Assembly: GCA_012516125.1 (NCBI GenBank)
Contig: JAAYXB010000089.1
Span: forward strand, 1 to 40,800
DNA: 40,800 nt
Origin: Bacillota bacterium
GTDB taxonomy: Bacteria; Bacillota; SHA-98; UBA4971
Reading direction: 5' to 3'
In this document: positions 1 to 8,306 of the stretch, piece by piece
How the letters are laid out: every line of letters starts with the position of its first letter
Numbering within the stretch: the first letter of the stretch is position 1
Notes under the pieces: model-generated
Seen by the model: only the letters and a program-made list of their open reading frames with translations
Told to the model about the DNA's origin: nothing
Database searches by the model: none
Made by a program: the position numbers and the translations under genes

Positions 1-119
1 CGCCACTCGCAGCTATCCTGCTACCACCCAGGCAAAACAACACCCCCGGTCACCACCCCATCCCCAAGGGGGTCCCGGAGGTATGCCACCTTCCACCGGA
101 AATCCCGCCTACATCAACG

Positions 120-236
120 TCAGATCGCACCGGCGCCGACATCGGTTTTCACCACAAGGTATGCGTTGATGAGATCATCGTTGAGGTCCGACAGAAACGC
201 CGCCCCTGGCGTCAGAATGCAATTGAAAAACGTCTT
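120..236 (-). pseudogene. Remnant of a D12-class DNA adenine methylase
   Basis: Reading the minus strand from about 236 down to the stop at 120 gives a stretch containing PGAAFLSDLNDDLINAYLVV. This resembles the N-terminal motif I block of Dam/D12-class N6-adenine methylases, which run roughly (P)F-x-G-G-x-A-(V)F-L and then a D-x-N-x-D-L-I-N-x-Y block. Only about 40 codons match; the catalytic DPPY motif and the rest of the domain are absent, and there is no obvious start or ribosome site. It is therefore most likely a decayed fragment. It lies directly upstream of and antiparallel to the mazEF-like pair, so this corner has probably received restriction-modification or defence genes before. 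The identification rests on motif recognition alone. Confidence 0.4.
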
Positions 237-263
237 GCCATGCGCCGCGTCCTTCTGTATACT
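235..263 (+). promoter_or_regulatory. Promoter of the mazEF-like pair
   Basis: TTGCCA (235-240) and TATACT (258-263) are separated by exactly 17 bp. They lie about 40 bp before the antitoxin start, whose ribosome site AGGAG is at 291-295. Imperfect GTAT...ATAC half-sites span the -10 region and could serve the antitoxin for autorepression, as is usual for this family. Confidence 0.6.
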
Positions 264-303
264 CAATGTAGATACTGACCGGCTGCGCTGAGGAGCTGAG
301 CAT

Positions 304-543
304 ATGATAGTCAAGGTTCAGAGATGGGGAAACAGCCTGGCACTGCGCATCCCCAGGTCTTTCGCCCGGGAAGTAGACCTGAAGGAGGGTGCTCCCGTCG
401 AGCTCTCGCTGCGAAACGGTGAAATTGTCATCGCCCCCGGAGCACCGAGGTACTCCCTGGAGGAGCTGCTTTCCAAGGTACATGATGCCAACATTCACAA
501 AGAACAGCTCACCGGGAATCCCTGGGGAAAGGAACTGTGGTGA
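304..543 (+). CDS. mazE: AbrB/MazE-type antitoxin
   Basis: This 79-residue protein has the SpoVT/AbrB-MazE swapped-hairpin fold at its N-terminus: V-K-V-Q-R-W-G-N-S-L-A-L-R-I-P, followed by a second strand pair with ELSLRNGEIVIAP. That half binds DNA. The C-terminal half (from about residue 45) would wrap around and inhibit the toxin. The ATG at 304 has an AGGAG site 8 bp upstream. The stop overlaps the toxin ATG by one base, so the two are translationally coupled, as in mazEF and pemIK operons. MazE-type proteins usually repress their own promoter with the toxin as co-repressor; the promoter just upstream fits that. The family assignment is firm, the exact subfamily less so. Confidence 0.85.
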   Translation: MIVKVQRWGNSLALRIPRSFAREVDLKEGAPVELSLRNGEIVIAPGAPRYSLEELLSKVHDANIHKEQLTGNPWGKELW

Positions 544-881
544 TGGAACACAGATACGTCCCTGATAGAGGCGAGGTCGTCTGGCTTTCCTTCGACCCTC
601 AGGCCGGTCACGAGCAGTCAGGACGAAGGCCGGCTTTCGTAGTTTCACCACGCCAATATAACGGGAGAGTTGGTTTGGGCATTTTCTGCCCTATTACATC
701 GCAGGTGAAGGGCTATCCTTTTGAGGTGCTGCTCCCGGAAGGATGCCCAGTGCAAGGCGCGATTCTGGCTGACCAGGTCAAAAGCCTGGACTGGCAGGCC
801 AGACAAGCGGCGTATCTTTGCAGGCTGCCGGACAACACTGTCAGGGATGTCATTGCGAAATTGAGGACTCTGCTGTCGTGA
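543..881 (+). CDS. mazF: MazF/PemK-family mRNA interferase toxin
   Basis: A 112-residue ribosome-independent endoribonuclease of the MazF/PemK/ChpB type. It opens with the family block PDRGEVVWLSFDPQAGHEQ followed by S-G-R-R-P-A-F-V-V-S-P, which carries the conserved G-E-V-V-W strand and the R-R-P-A loop of the active site. The conserved I-T-S strand follows near residue 53 and an A-D-Q-V-K-S-L-D-W segment near residue 79. The length is normal. I prefer the ATG at 543, which overlaps the antitoxin stop, but an in-frame GTG at 537 is possible. With the preceding gene it makes a complete type II toxin-antitoxin module. The sequence gives no hint of the RNA sequence it cleaves. Confidence 0.88.
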   Translation: MEHRYVPDRGEVVWLSFDPQAGHEQSGRRPAFVVSPRQYNGRVGLGIFCPITSQVKGYPFEVLLPEGCPVQGAILADQVKSLDWQARQAAYLCRLPDNTVRDVIAKLRTLLS

Positions 882-1141
882 TGCCGTCCGCCGCTGTCGC
901 CAGGCATGCCCCTACTTCTTCAGTCGCTTGAATCCCGGGGCTCTTGGATAGCGCCCCGGCTCCGACTTCACATTCTCGGCTCATCTCCTCTGCAGCTTCC
1001 AGCGAAGGCGCGGCAACGGAGGCGGCCATGCCGCTCTCACGGCTCCCTCACCTTCCGTGGGAGAAAACACCGATCCGCAAGGGCCATGTACCGGTCCCCC
1101 CACGGGAGGACAGGACGGAACATGGTCTTCAAGACCGTCGT
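882..1141. other. Intergenic, no gene seen
   Basis: This is the 3' space between the toxin gene and the convergent SPOCS-domain gene. No ORF with a credible ribosome site or family resemblance is present, and I see no clear terminator with a T-run. Confidence 0.5.
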
Positions 1142-1666
1142 TCACGACGGCGCTTCCGCCGGCGGCAGCGCTATCAATACGATGATCTCCTCCCGTGTCA
1201 CGACGACCTCGAGCTGTATAAGCCCGCCAAGCGTGGGGCCGGGCGGCGCATCCCAGACCGCCGTTGTTACGGAGACCTCCGCCTCCGCCTGCATGCCCTC
1301 GCGGAACTCGACCTCCGGCAGATCAACGAAGGTCGAAAGCGGGAGTTCGAGCAGGGTGAACCCCACCAGCCCGTCGCTCCTTCTGTAAGTGATGGCAAAC
1401 TCGAGCGCGCCTGCAACGATGACCCTGGTGCTATTCCCGCCGTTGCCGCGAACCGCCAGTGCGCCAACCCGGACGCCGCCCCGCGCCGGCCGGACCCCCA
1501 TCACCTGCGAGCTCGAAACCAACCCCGGGACGAGCGACGTTGCGAAGACGTCCTTCCAAGCCCGCCCCACGACCACGTTCGCGTCGGCGGGCACTCTGAT
1601 CGGCGCGGGGGGCCCCGGCCCCACCTTTACGATGTTGTCCTGGTTGAGTGCCATCGACGTGAACAT
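1142..1666 (-). CDS. SPOCS (DUF3794)-like domain protein
   Basis: About 174 residues. The C-terminal half has the pattern of the SPOCS/DUF3794 beta domain seen in SipL and related sporulation proteins: a strand F-A-I-T-Y-R, then F-T-L-L-E-L-P-L-S-T-F-V-D-L-P, then E-A-E-V-S-V-T-T-A-V-W-D, and a last strand L-E-V-V-V-T. The N-terminal part (N-I-V-K-V-G, then a second beta-rich segment) may be another copy or a partner-binding strand set. SipL-type domains tie coat or cortex proteins together in sporulating Bacillota, so a spore-envelope role is the natural guess. The start is uncertain: ATG at 1666 or 1654, neither with a well-spaced ribosome site. It is the last of three co-directional genes with the glycosyltransferase and the camelysin-like gene. 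Confidence 0.55.
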   Translation of the reverse strand: MFTSMALNQDNIVKVGPGPPAPIRVPADANVVVGRAWKDVFATSLVPGLVSSSQVMGVRPARGGVRVGALAVRGNGGNSTRVIVAGALEFAITYRRSDGLVGFTLLELPLSTFVDLPEVEFREGMQAEAEVSVTTAVWDAPPGPTLGGLIQLEVVVTREEIIVLIALPPAEAPS

Positions 1667-1816
1667 AAGGCATCCGGGCGAGTAGCCCCTCCCGTAATGT
1701 CGCAAGCCCCATCTTTGAAGCAACAACAACCAGGCAGTTGCTGGAAGAATCGCGTGAACTTGCGAATCCACCTTTGGATGGGCACCTGCCTTGAAGCTTC
1801 GCTGTTTATGGGCCCG

Positions 1817-4072
1817 TTATACGAACGTCTCCGCTATCACCCTCGCCCACCTGCACCGCCATCTCTCGAGGCTGAACGCCTGCGCCACGTCGCGAGCCGC
1901 GTTCCCCAGGCGCACGCGCTGCTCCCGATCCTCGATGAGTTCGCTCAGGACATTTATGAGGTTCTGCACCGTGGGCTTGATGAGGCGGCCGTTGTAGCCG
2001 TCGATGATGAGGTCCGAAAGCCCCCCGGTGGCGCCAGCGATGACCGCGCAGCCCGCCCCCATCGCCTCGAGGCAGGCGAGCGACGTCCCCTCTGTTGACT
2101 TGGACGGGATGAGAGCGATGTCCATGTTGCAGTATACCCACGGCATCAATCCCGGTGGGCGCCAATAGTAGAAGATCCTGTCGCTTGCGTTCGCCCATCT
2201 TATCATGTGACTCTCGAGAACGTCGTCGTGCGCCCGGCCAACGAAGTGGAACTCCACGTTATCATATTCTTTCGTGAGCACCTCGGCGGCCCTGGCCGCC
2301 TCGTTGATCCCCCGCACCGACGTGAGGCGCCTCGGGAAGACGATTCGAACCCGTTCATGCACCTCGGGCTCTGGAAGGCAGCGATATGCAGCAAGGTCCA
2401 CGAAGTTGGGGACATACTCGAACTTCTGGTTGAGGCCCGGCCATGTGGCTGCCACCCACTGGATCGTGGCCGTATCGACCGAGACGACCTTCCGGACGGC
2501 CGCGAGCGCCATGAACAACCTGCGGCGCCACTCGCGCCTCGCTTCGCCTCCGCCAAGGGTGGCCTCGAAGGTGGGGTAGTCCCAGTAGGTGCCGTGGGAT
2601 ATGCTGATGCTCTTCTCCAGCGCCTGCGGGTAGGCGAGAAACGTGACGAAGTATATCGCGTAGTCGATGCCCGTGGCACGCTCGTGAAAGGTGTGATTGA
2701 GGCGCGGCGCCGTCTGGAACTGGGCGTCGCCCTCAGGTATCGACCGCACCGGCACTCCCGGGATGAGTTCGCGCTCCCATCCCGTCCCGGCCTGCCACCA
2801 CTCAACCTCGAACCCCATGTCCAGGAGAAGCCTGGTTAGCTCCACGCCGTACCGCTCCGCGCCGCCGTACACCACACGGTTTCCGTCGGGGCTGAAGTGA
2901 TTCGTCGTGAGCACTCCCACCCGCCGCTTGAGGCGTCTGGACTGGTGGTCTCCGATGCACACGGGTATCGCCTGGAACAAGTCGCGTCCTCTGATTGACG
3001 TGCCGGTAGTGGTAGCGGTAGCAACAGTGGCAGCAGAAGCAGCTACAGCAGGACCAACACCAGGCCGCGGACCGGCGCCAGCACCAACACCGCTGGCAGG
3101 TCGACCCCGGCGTCCCTCGGCTGTTCCGGCTGTTTCGGGTGTCGCAGGTGTTTCAGCCGTCCCCGGCGTCCCGGGCGTCAGAGCTGTCCCGGGGCGCGGA
3201 CGGCCTTCATTGCTGCCCTCCTCGCCATCTCCAACCGGCGTTGCGCCGGCTGCGGCGAACCGCGAAGGGTATGGAAGCGGCTTGGAGTCGAACCACTTCT
3301 CCAGCTTGATGTCCTGGAGCGATGCCACGATGCTCTCGGTGTGCTTTGATGGAGCGCCGCGCGCCTCGACCTCCCTGGCCCGATACAGCTCATATTTCGA
3401 CCGGTGCTCATCAGCCCTGACCCAGCCCAGATGCTTGACGCGTATGTCCGAATGGAACGTCAATAGCGGCCCCCGATACTCAAGGGGCCAGCGCCCGACG
3501 TGGATGGGCACGTCCGGCCACGTGCAGCGTCTGCCTGGCACGTGCCGCACAAGAAGCCGGACAAACCGGTTCCAGGGGTTCCACTCGCCATCCACCCTGT
3601 AATGCGAAAGACAGCCCCAAAAGTCGAAAAGCCTGAATTCCACGGCGTCGTACTCCACCTGATTGATGAGATCCCGCACCTCGTGGCGCATCCTGGGCTC
3701 GAACAGCTCGTCAGCGTCTATCGCCAGGATCCAGTCGGGACCGGTCTCCTCCACCATCGTCCAGAGCCTCGCCCGAAGCTTCCCCTCGTGGTTGATGAAC
3801 ATGGGCAACGAGTTTCTTTCAAACCTGACAACCTTGTGGCAGCCTGTGCAGATGGAAGGGGTGTCGTCATCGGACGCATCATCCAGAATGACGATCTCGT
3901 CCACCCACTCGGACAGGTCCTCCAGGACCTCGCGAAGATACCTGCCTGCCTCGTTTCGGACGACCATCATGGCGGTCAATTTGTTGCCCGACGACTTGCG
4001 AACGGGCGTTGCGCCCTCCGTGCTTTCCATGCACTTGCCTCTCATTGTCGCACCGCCGCTTTCCCTTCTCAT
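1817..4072 (-). CDS. Bifunctional GT2-GT4 glycosyltransferase
   Basis: A 751-residue protein with two complete glycosyltransferase modules. Residues about 30-270 are a GT-A (family 2) domain: M-M-V-V-R-N-E, then V-D-E-I-V-I-L-D-D-A-S-D-D, and the metal-binding D-A-D in ILAIDADELFEP. Residues about 385-751 are a GT-B (family 4/1-like) domain: a glycine loop GGAERYGVELTRLLLD, the acceptor-side F-P-R-R-L-T-S-V-R-G and the nucleotide-sugar E-x7-E block EGTSLACLEAMGAG. Between them is a roughly 100-residue low-complexity linker rich in T, P, G and A. No signal peptide or membrane segment is seen. It could add two successive sugars to one acceptor, for example spore-surface glycan or glycoprotein, given its neighbours. 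Three candidate starts (4072, 4045, 4030) have comparably weak ribosome sites. Confidence 0.85.
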   Translation of the reverse strand: MRRESGGATMRGKCMESTEGATPVRKSSGNKLTAMMVVRNEAGRYLREVLEDLSEWVDEIVILDDASDDDTPSICTGCHKVVRFERNSLPMFINHEGKLRARLWTMVEETGPDWILAIDADELFEPRMRHEVRDLINQVEYDAVEFRLFDFWGCLSHYRVDGEWNPWNRFVRLLVRHVPGRRCTWPDVPIHVGRWPLEYRGPLLTFHSDIRVKHLGWVRADEHRSKYELYRAREVEARGAPSKHTESIVASLQDIKLEKWFDSKPLPYPSRFAAAGATPVGDGEEGSNEGRPRPGTALTPGTPGTAETPATPETAGTAEGRRGRPASGVGAGAGPRPGVGPAVAASAATVATATTTGTSIRGRDLFQAIPVCIGDHQSRRLKRRVGVLTTNHFSPDGNRVVYGGAERYGVELTRLLLDMGFEVEWWQAGTGWERELIPGVPVRSIPEGDAQFQTAPRLNHTFHERATGIDYAIYFVTFLAYPQALEKSISISHGTYWDYPTFEATLGGGEARREWRRRLFMALAAVRKVVSVDTATIQWVAATWPGLNQKFEYVPNFVDLAAYRCLPEPEVHERVRIVFPRRLTSVRGINEAARAAEVLTKEYDNVEFHFVGRAHDDVLESHMIRWANASDRIFYYWRPPGLMPWVYCNMDIALIPSKSTEGTSLACLEAMGAGCAVIAGATGGLSDLIIDGYNGRLIKPTVQNLINVLSELIEDREQRVRLGNAARDVAQAFSLERWRCRWARVIAETFV

Positions 4073-4191
4073 CGCTCTCTTCTCATTGTCCCCTTCTCAT
4101 CACCCTGCGCGGGCAAGGCCGCGCCAGCCTCGCACGGCCCCGCCCGCTCCATCCATCGACTCTCCTCTCACTCCAGCGCACACGGATGCCG

Positions 4192-4653
4192 TTACGCCTG
4201 GGTCGCCACGAACACGAAATCGATAGAAAGATCCCGGTTCTGAACCAGGTTGCCCGCGCCCGGATCGAGCGCCACGGTAATGGTCACCTCCTGGACCGAG
4301 CCGAGAGGCAGCGAGTGGCCGCCAGTGGGCTGGTCCACGAGGCCGGTGAGCGCCCCCGTGTAAAGCGTGGTCGTCGGTGGGCTTGCCACCACGCTCGCAT
4401 TGAGTGAGCCTGCCAGTATCTGTGCCATGCTCGCCGTGGTCGGCGACACGGCGGCCCAGTCGGCGGAGACGAAGTAAAGGCAGTTCACGTCGCCGGCATT
4501 GGAGACGGCGAGCGTGCCCACAACCGAGGCTCCGGGCAGAAGCGCCGGGGACGCAAGCACGGCGCTTTCAGGCGATATGGCAATGCTTACGGTGGCCGTA
4601 AGCACCTGGTTGCCAGTATTGGCGGCATCTCCGGTGAACGTGAATGACGGCAT
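4192..4653 (-). CDS. Camelysin/TasA-like secreted beta protein
   Basis: 153 residues, starting at the ATG at 4653 behind a strong GGGAGGGAT site. It is rich in G, A, S, T and V and consists of predicted beta strands. Segments such as F-T-G-D-A-A-N-T-G-N, V-S-I-A-I-S-P, G-T-L-A-V-S-N-A-G-D-V-N and V-Q-E-V-T-I-T-V-A-L-D recall the camelysin/TasA/CotN (M73) fold, in which a strand pair with an N-x-G-D motif is typical. Unlike TasA and camelysin it lacks an N-terminal signal peptide, which would suit a coat component made in the mother cell. It is the first of three minus-strand genes. The alternative is a phage-tail-like or generic Ig-like protein, so I keep the call at fold level. Confidence 0.45.
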   Translation of the reverse strand: MPSFTFTGDAANTGNQVLTATVSIAISPESAVLASPALLPGASVVGTLAVSNAGDVNCLYFVSADWAAVSPTTASMAQILAGSLNASVVASPPTTTLYTGALTGLVDQPTGGHSLPLGSVQEVTITVALDPGAGNLVQNRDLSIDFVFVATQA

Positions 4654-5230
4654 ACAGATCCCTCCCTCGGGACGGGGCAATGATCGCAGCAGCGCGTCGG
4701 TGCATCTGGGGCGGGCCCGATGCAAACTCGTCAGCCCGTCGCACGGGTCGCGCACGCGTAGCGCACAGGCCGCACATCGGCCACGCGCGCATCGGCCGCC
4801 TGTGCGTGCCTCCCTTGCCCTCCTGCTTACTTGCTTGCTTGCTTGTTTGCCTCCGCGCACTGCCGCGCGCTTGCAGGTGTGCAGCTAGGCGAAGCCGCGA
4901 CCATTGTCCCTTCTGCCACATCTTATGCACACCGCCTCAGGGGCGTGAAGGACGTACCCAGACCGCGATGTTGGGTTATCCCTGGGTATAGGTATGGGCC
5001 TGGGTGCGTGCGGTCTCTGCAGGCAAGGGCCGCCGGAAGAGCTGCCAGACCACTGGTCTTGAGGACGGTAGCAAGAACCCGAAATGCATGGACGCACCCT
5101 GCCCTGTCCGGCCGTGCGTCATCACCACGGGGCCCGCGAACTGCGCCTACTGCGGGGATTACGTATGCGATAACCCGAGAACGAGAATCGCGGAGCATGA
5201 GGGGATAGCGAGCATGAGGGGATGGCGAGC
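4654..5230. other. Intergenic spacer between divergent genes
   Basis: About 580 bp with no credible gene. It holds a 9-bp inverted repeat (CGCACAGGC at 4762-4770 and GCCTGTGCG at 4798-4806), a short TTGC tetranucleotide run near 4829-4850, and a 17-bp tandem duplication at 5194-5227. Regulatory sequence for both divergent units must lie here. Confidence 0.5.
5194..5227 (+). repeat. 17-bp direct repeat, two copies
   Basis: The unit AGCATGAGGGGATAGCG at 5194-5210 is followed immediately by the same 17 bases with one A-to-G change at 5211-5227. It sits just upstream of the candidate sigma-K promoter of the multicopper oxidase, so it could be a regulator site. A chance duplication is equally possible. 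Confidence 0.6.
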
Positions 5231-5258
5231 ACGTTGTTCAACCAGCCTTCATAAAATA
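5231..5258 (+). promoter_or_regulatory. Candidate sigma-K promoter of the oxidase gene
   Basis: AC at 5231-5232 is followed by 17 bases and then CATAAAATA at 5250-5258. This fits the late mother-cell sigma-K consensus (AC, 16-17 bp, CATANNNTA). It lies 60-70 bp before the likely oxidase start. A spore-coat oxidase such as CotA is under sigma-K in Bacillus, which makes the match meaningful, but it is a single short match. Confidence 0.4.
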
Positions 5259-5320
5259 TATCGGACAGGGGTATGCTCAGGCGTTCCCCTCCCAAGTCAG
5301 CAACTGAAAGGATGAGACCA

Positions 5321-6859
5321 GTGTCTCGAAGGCTGTTCTACAACTTGTTCGCTACAGACGGCTTCATCTATCTTCCGATAGACCCTACGGGAACCGAGCC
5401 TCGTCGGAAGGTCTACATCTTCGGTTTCGTCGGGGGACTATTCAAGGTTCAGCCTTTGGCGTTCGGGGTACCAACAGGCCCACCTACAATAGTGAACCCC
5501 CAATTCGATATCACCGTTCCGGCAAACCTCGACGCGCTCAGAGGCAAAGCGGTAATCCCCTCGCCGAGAATAGACATGGAAATCGGCGACGAACTATACA
5601 TTACGCTTGTGAACCTCGGTCTATACCTCACGACCCCGCCCATCCTCGACGTCCATACAGTCCACATACACGGAGGTCACGTGGCTACCCAGGTTGACGG
5701 CGTCCCCGAAACGTCCTTCGGTGTGCCGGTCACCCCGCCAGGTGAGTCAGGAATCGCGGTGACCTATTACTTCAAGCCAGAGAAGCCGGGCACGTACTTC
5801 TATCACTGCCACGAAGAAGCATCGGAGCACGTCCAGATGGGAATGTACGGCGCCCTAATCGTCTATCCGTCCGCGCTTAGCCTGGCAGAAGCAGGTATTG
5901 TAAAGAGCCCCATTACTGGGCGCTGGTTCTTCAAAGGCAGACCATTCCCACAGATTCCTCCCACCGCCACTAACAGGAACTTTGCGTACAATGACATTAA
6001 CTCCTTCTTTAACAGCGATTGGGTGTTGCTTTTTTCGGACATCGACACGCGCTGGCACGACGCAGTATTCGCTCAGACCGACTTCAACCCCGTGGACTAC
6101 AAGCCGGATTATTGGCTGGTCAACGGCCGGGCTTTCCCGGACACTCTATTGCCCACCACGCTACCGCCGGAGCTTGTACCCAATTTCGGGTACACCATCC
6201 CGGAAGGATACGACTGCTATGTCAAGGTATCAACAGGTGACCCGGCAAGACGCATACCACCCGACAAGTTCCTGCTCAGAATGATAAACATCGGCTACCA
6301 GCCGGTGCCATTCCACGTTCATGGCTGGCATGGTGCTATCGTAGGGAAAGACGCAAACCCACGAACAGCAGGTGAAATGAACTTCACAACGCTTGTGGGA
6401 TCCGGCGAAAGCTACGACGTCCTCTACACCGCTGACGACAAGAGAGCGATCTATGCGGACTACATCTTCTGCGGAAAAGCAGGCTTCCCGTCCTTGAAGA
6501 GCCAAATCGCTACGGCCACCACTCAATCCAAGGCAGCCGGCACATTCATTCCTCCCTTCCCTGGCGCGAAGGACCTCTGGGCGAATACGGTTCTAAAGGA
6601 TAGTTTGGGTCGAGGGACGTTCATCCCACCGTACAATTGGGTGCCGTGGAACTACGGCTCGGAGGCGGCAGACAACTTCATGTTCCCCCAATTCTATCTA
6701 GCCCATAACCATGACGACTACAAAGTCACCAACAACGGCGTCTATCCCGGCGGACAGCTGATCTTCATCGAGACCGACTTCCCGAGTTCCGACTACAAAG
6801 CGACTCCGCCTGAGATAAGTGAGCCCCCACACGCCTGTTTTCCGAAACTCACCCCGTAG
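5321..6859 (+). CDS. Multicopper oxidase, CotA-like context
   Basis: About 512 residues, with GTG at 5321 preferred because AAAGGA lies 8 bp upstream; ATG at 5312 or 5273 is possible. It carries four copper-ligand blocks: HIHGGH near residues 115-120, HCHEEASEHVQMGM near 162-175, FHVHGWHG near 331-338, and a degenerate HNHDD near 462. The HCH-x5-H-x4-M block has the Cys, His and Met of a type 1 copper site and lies in the first cupredoxin domain. The last block has no cysteine. The enzyme should couple one-electron oxidation of a substrate (phenol, metal ion or coat protein tyrosine) to oxygen reduction. No signal peptide is visible, as for CotA. Its promoter and neighbours suggest a spore-coat laccase. 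Confidence 0.8.
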   Translation: MSRRLFYNLFATDGFIYLPIDPTGTEPRRKVYIFGFVGGLFKVQPLAFGVPTGPPTIVNPQFDITVPANLDALRGKAVIPSPRIDMEIGDELYITLVNLGLYLTTPPILDVHTVHIHGGHVATQVDGVPETSFGVPVTPPGESGIAVTYYFKPEKPGTYFYHCHEEASEHVQMGMYGALIVYPSALSLAEAGIVKSPITGRWFFKGRPFPQIPPTATNRNFAYNDINSFFNSDWVLLFSDIDTRWHDAVFAQTDFNPVDYKPDYWLVNGRAFPDTLLPTTLPPELVPNFGYTIPEGYDCYVKVSTGDPARRIPPDKFLLRMINIGYQPVPFHVHGWHGAIVGKDANPRTAGEMNFTTLVGSGESYDVLYTADDKRAIYADYIFCGKAGFPSLKSQIATATTQSKAAGTFIPPFPGAKDLWANTVLKDSLGRGTFIPPYNWVPWNYGSEAADNFMFPQFYLAHNHDDYKVTNNGVYPGGQLIFIETDFPSSDYKATPPEISEPPHACFPKLTP

Positions 6860-6956
6860 TTGTCGGGGGGCTAAACAAGAACGATCGGGGACCCGGGGAT
6901 CTGGCACATCAGCTCGTCTGCCCGCCGACACCGGCGTTCGGTGAGGCAGAGTTGTG

Positions 6957-8306
6957 CTACCATGCCCGCTCAGGCTGAGTGAGGAGCCTCCCAGGCAGGG
7001 CCGGTGTGATCTTCGAGAGGTCTATACCCATCTGGCTCAGAATCGTCGGGACTATGTCCCTCTGGTCGCCTCTCCTTTTGATCCCCGGGTCGTTGGTCGC
7101 CAGGAACACGTGTGGAGCCATCGCGTGGGAGGTCTTCCCCTCGTCCATGCCGTGGTCGGACGTAACGTAGATGCGTGTGCGTTCGTATATGCCAAGCTCC
7201 TTCAACTTCGCGACTACGCGCCCGAGCCACTCATCCACCGTGATGATGGCCTTCGAATACTCGCTCGAGTTCTCTCCATATCTGTGCCCCGCATGATCGG
7301 GGTCGGAGAAGTGGAAGAACGCGAAGAACCGTCCGCTACCATATCGGTCCAGGCTCGCGAGGGCCAGGTTGCCGACTTCGTCGGCCGTGCGCGACATGTC
7401 CCCCTCGAAGAGATCGATCGCTGGCTTCGCGTTGTAGAATGGCTCGGCCTGCGTGCGCCTCAAGATGTCCTTAAGCCCCTCCGCGCTTACGAGGCCGGGG
7501 CCCGCTGCTTGCGTCGCTTGGTTCCTCGTTTGCTTTTCTTTCGCGCCGTTCTCGGTGCGTCTCTCTGAATAGTCGCCTGCACGGTCCTTCGCCCTAAGCT
7601 CGTAGATACCGCGTTTCCTTGCAACGAGGAGCGTCTCCCGAAGCCTGGCAGGTGCTTTCATAATGAATCCGACAATGGCGCGCCCCACTTTGTCGTCGCC
7701 GAACACCTTCTCGAGCCTTTCCTGGATTTCAGCCTGGCTGATCCCGCTCTTCTCGAGCCGGTCTCTCAGGCGGGCGGTTGCCACCGGCCCGTTCCAGCCG
7801 GGTTTCCAACGGTTCGCGCCCCCAGGCCTTCCTGGCCCTGCCCACTCCGGACCCTTGGAGCCCAGGTTCCCGGCCTTGCCGGTGATCATCACGGTAGCGA
7901 TGTTGTCCTCCCCGAGGGCGTTTTCGAGCCTCTCAAAGATGGTGTAGCCCTTGGGGATCGACCGGTACACAGCGTTGCTGTATACACCCGTTACCTCCGG
8001 GCCGTACCCGGTGAGCATCTGAGCGTGGCCGGCTTTCGTGTCGGTTTTGTGTGTTACATCGATCTCCACTATCGTGCCTTCATCAATGAGCGCCTGGAGG
8101 TTAGGGAGCTGACCGGCCTCGAGAAGTTCACGCAGGTGGTCCCTTTGCACACCGTCCCATGAGATGAGAATGCCGTTATAGACTGGAGCGAGACCTCCAT
8201 TGACTTCAGCACTCGTCCCCGGGCCGAACACGAAGGCGAGTGCCAGAACCAAAGACAAAACCCCTACCCGCGTCAAAGCCGTCTTGAAGAATCGATGCCC
8301 GGCCAA
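6957..8306 (-). CDS. Secreted alkaline-phosphatase-superfamily hydrolase
   Basis: 449 residues from a TTG start at 8306 behind GAGGGGGT. A signal peptide is clear (basic start, then VGVLSLVLALAFVF, with cleavage likely near residue 33). The core matches type I phosphodiesterase/nucleotide pyrophosphatase or sulfatase-like enzymes: metal ligand D51 in I-S-W-D-G, probable nucleophile T90 in DTKAGHAQMLTGYGPEVTG, D-P-D-H-A-G-H in the middle of the C-terminal half, and S-D-H-G-M-D-E-G followed by M-A-P-H. Two low-complexity insertions (a G/P/W-rich one near residues 150-170 and a charged K/R/Q one near 240-265) are unusual. It probably releases phosphate or cleaves phosphodiesters outside the cell. 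It converges on the oxidase gene; substrate unknown. Confidence 0.8.
   Translation of the reverse strand: MAGHRFFKTALTRVGVLSLVLALAFVFGPGTSAEVNGGLAPVYNGILISWDGVQRDHLRELLEAGQLPNLQALIDEGTIVEIDVTHKTDTKAGHAQMLTGYGPEVTGVYSNAVYRSIPKGYTIFERLENALGEDNIATVMITGKAGNLGSKGPEWAGPGRPGGANRWKPGWNGPVATARLRDRLEKSGISQAEIQERLEKVFGDDKVGRAIVGFIMKAPARLRETLLVARKRGIYELRAKDRAGDYSERRTENGAKEKQTRNQATQAAGPGLVSAEGLKDILRRTQAEPFYNAKPAIDLFEGDMSRTADEVGNLALASLDRYGSGRFFAFFHFSDPDHAGHRYGENSSEYSKAIITVDEWLGRVVAKLKELGIYERTRIYVTSDHGMDEGKTSHAMAPHVFLATNDPGIKRRGDQRDIVPTILSQMGIDLSKITPALPGRLLTQPERAW

Noticed and set aside
944-2098. Long plus-strand frame opposite the SPOCS and glycosyltransferase genes
   Set aside because: The minus strand encodes recognisable domains over the same bases; this frame shows no family resemblance or ribosome site.
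4762-4806. Terminator for the camelysin-like or oxidase unit
   Set aside because: The inverted repeat has a long loop, no T-run, and lies upstream of both divergent genes.
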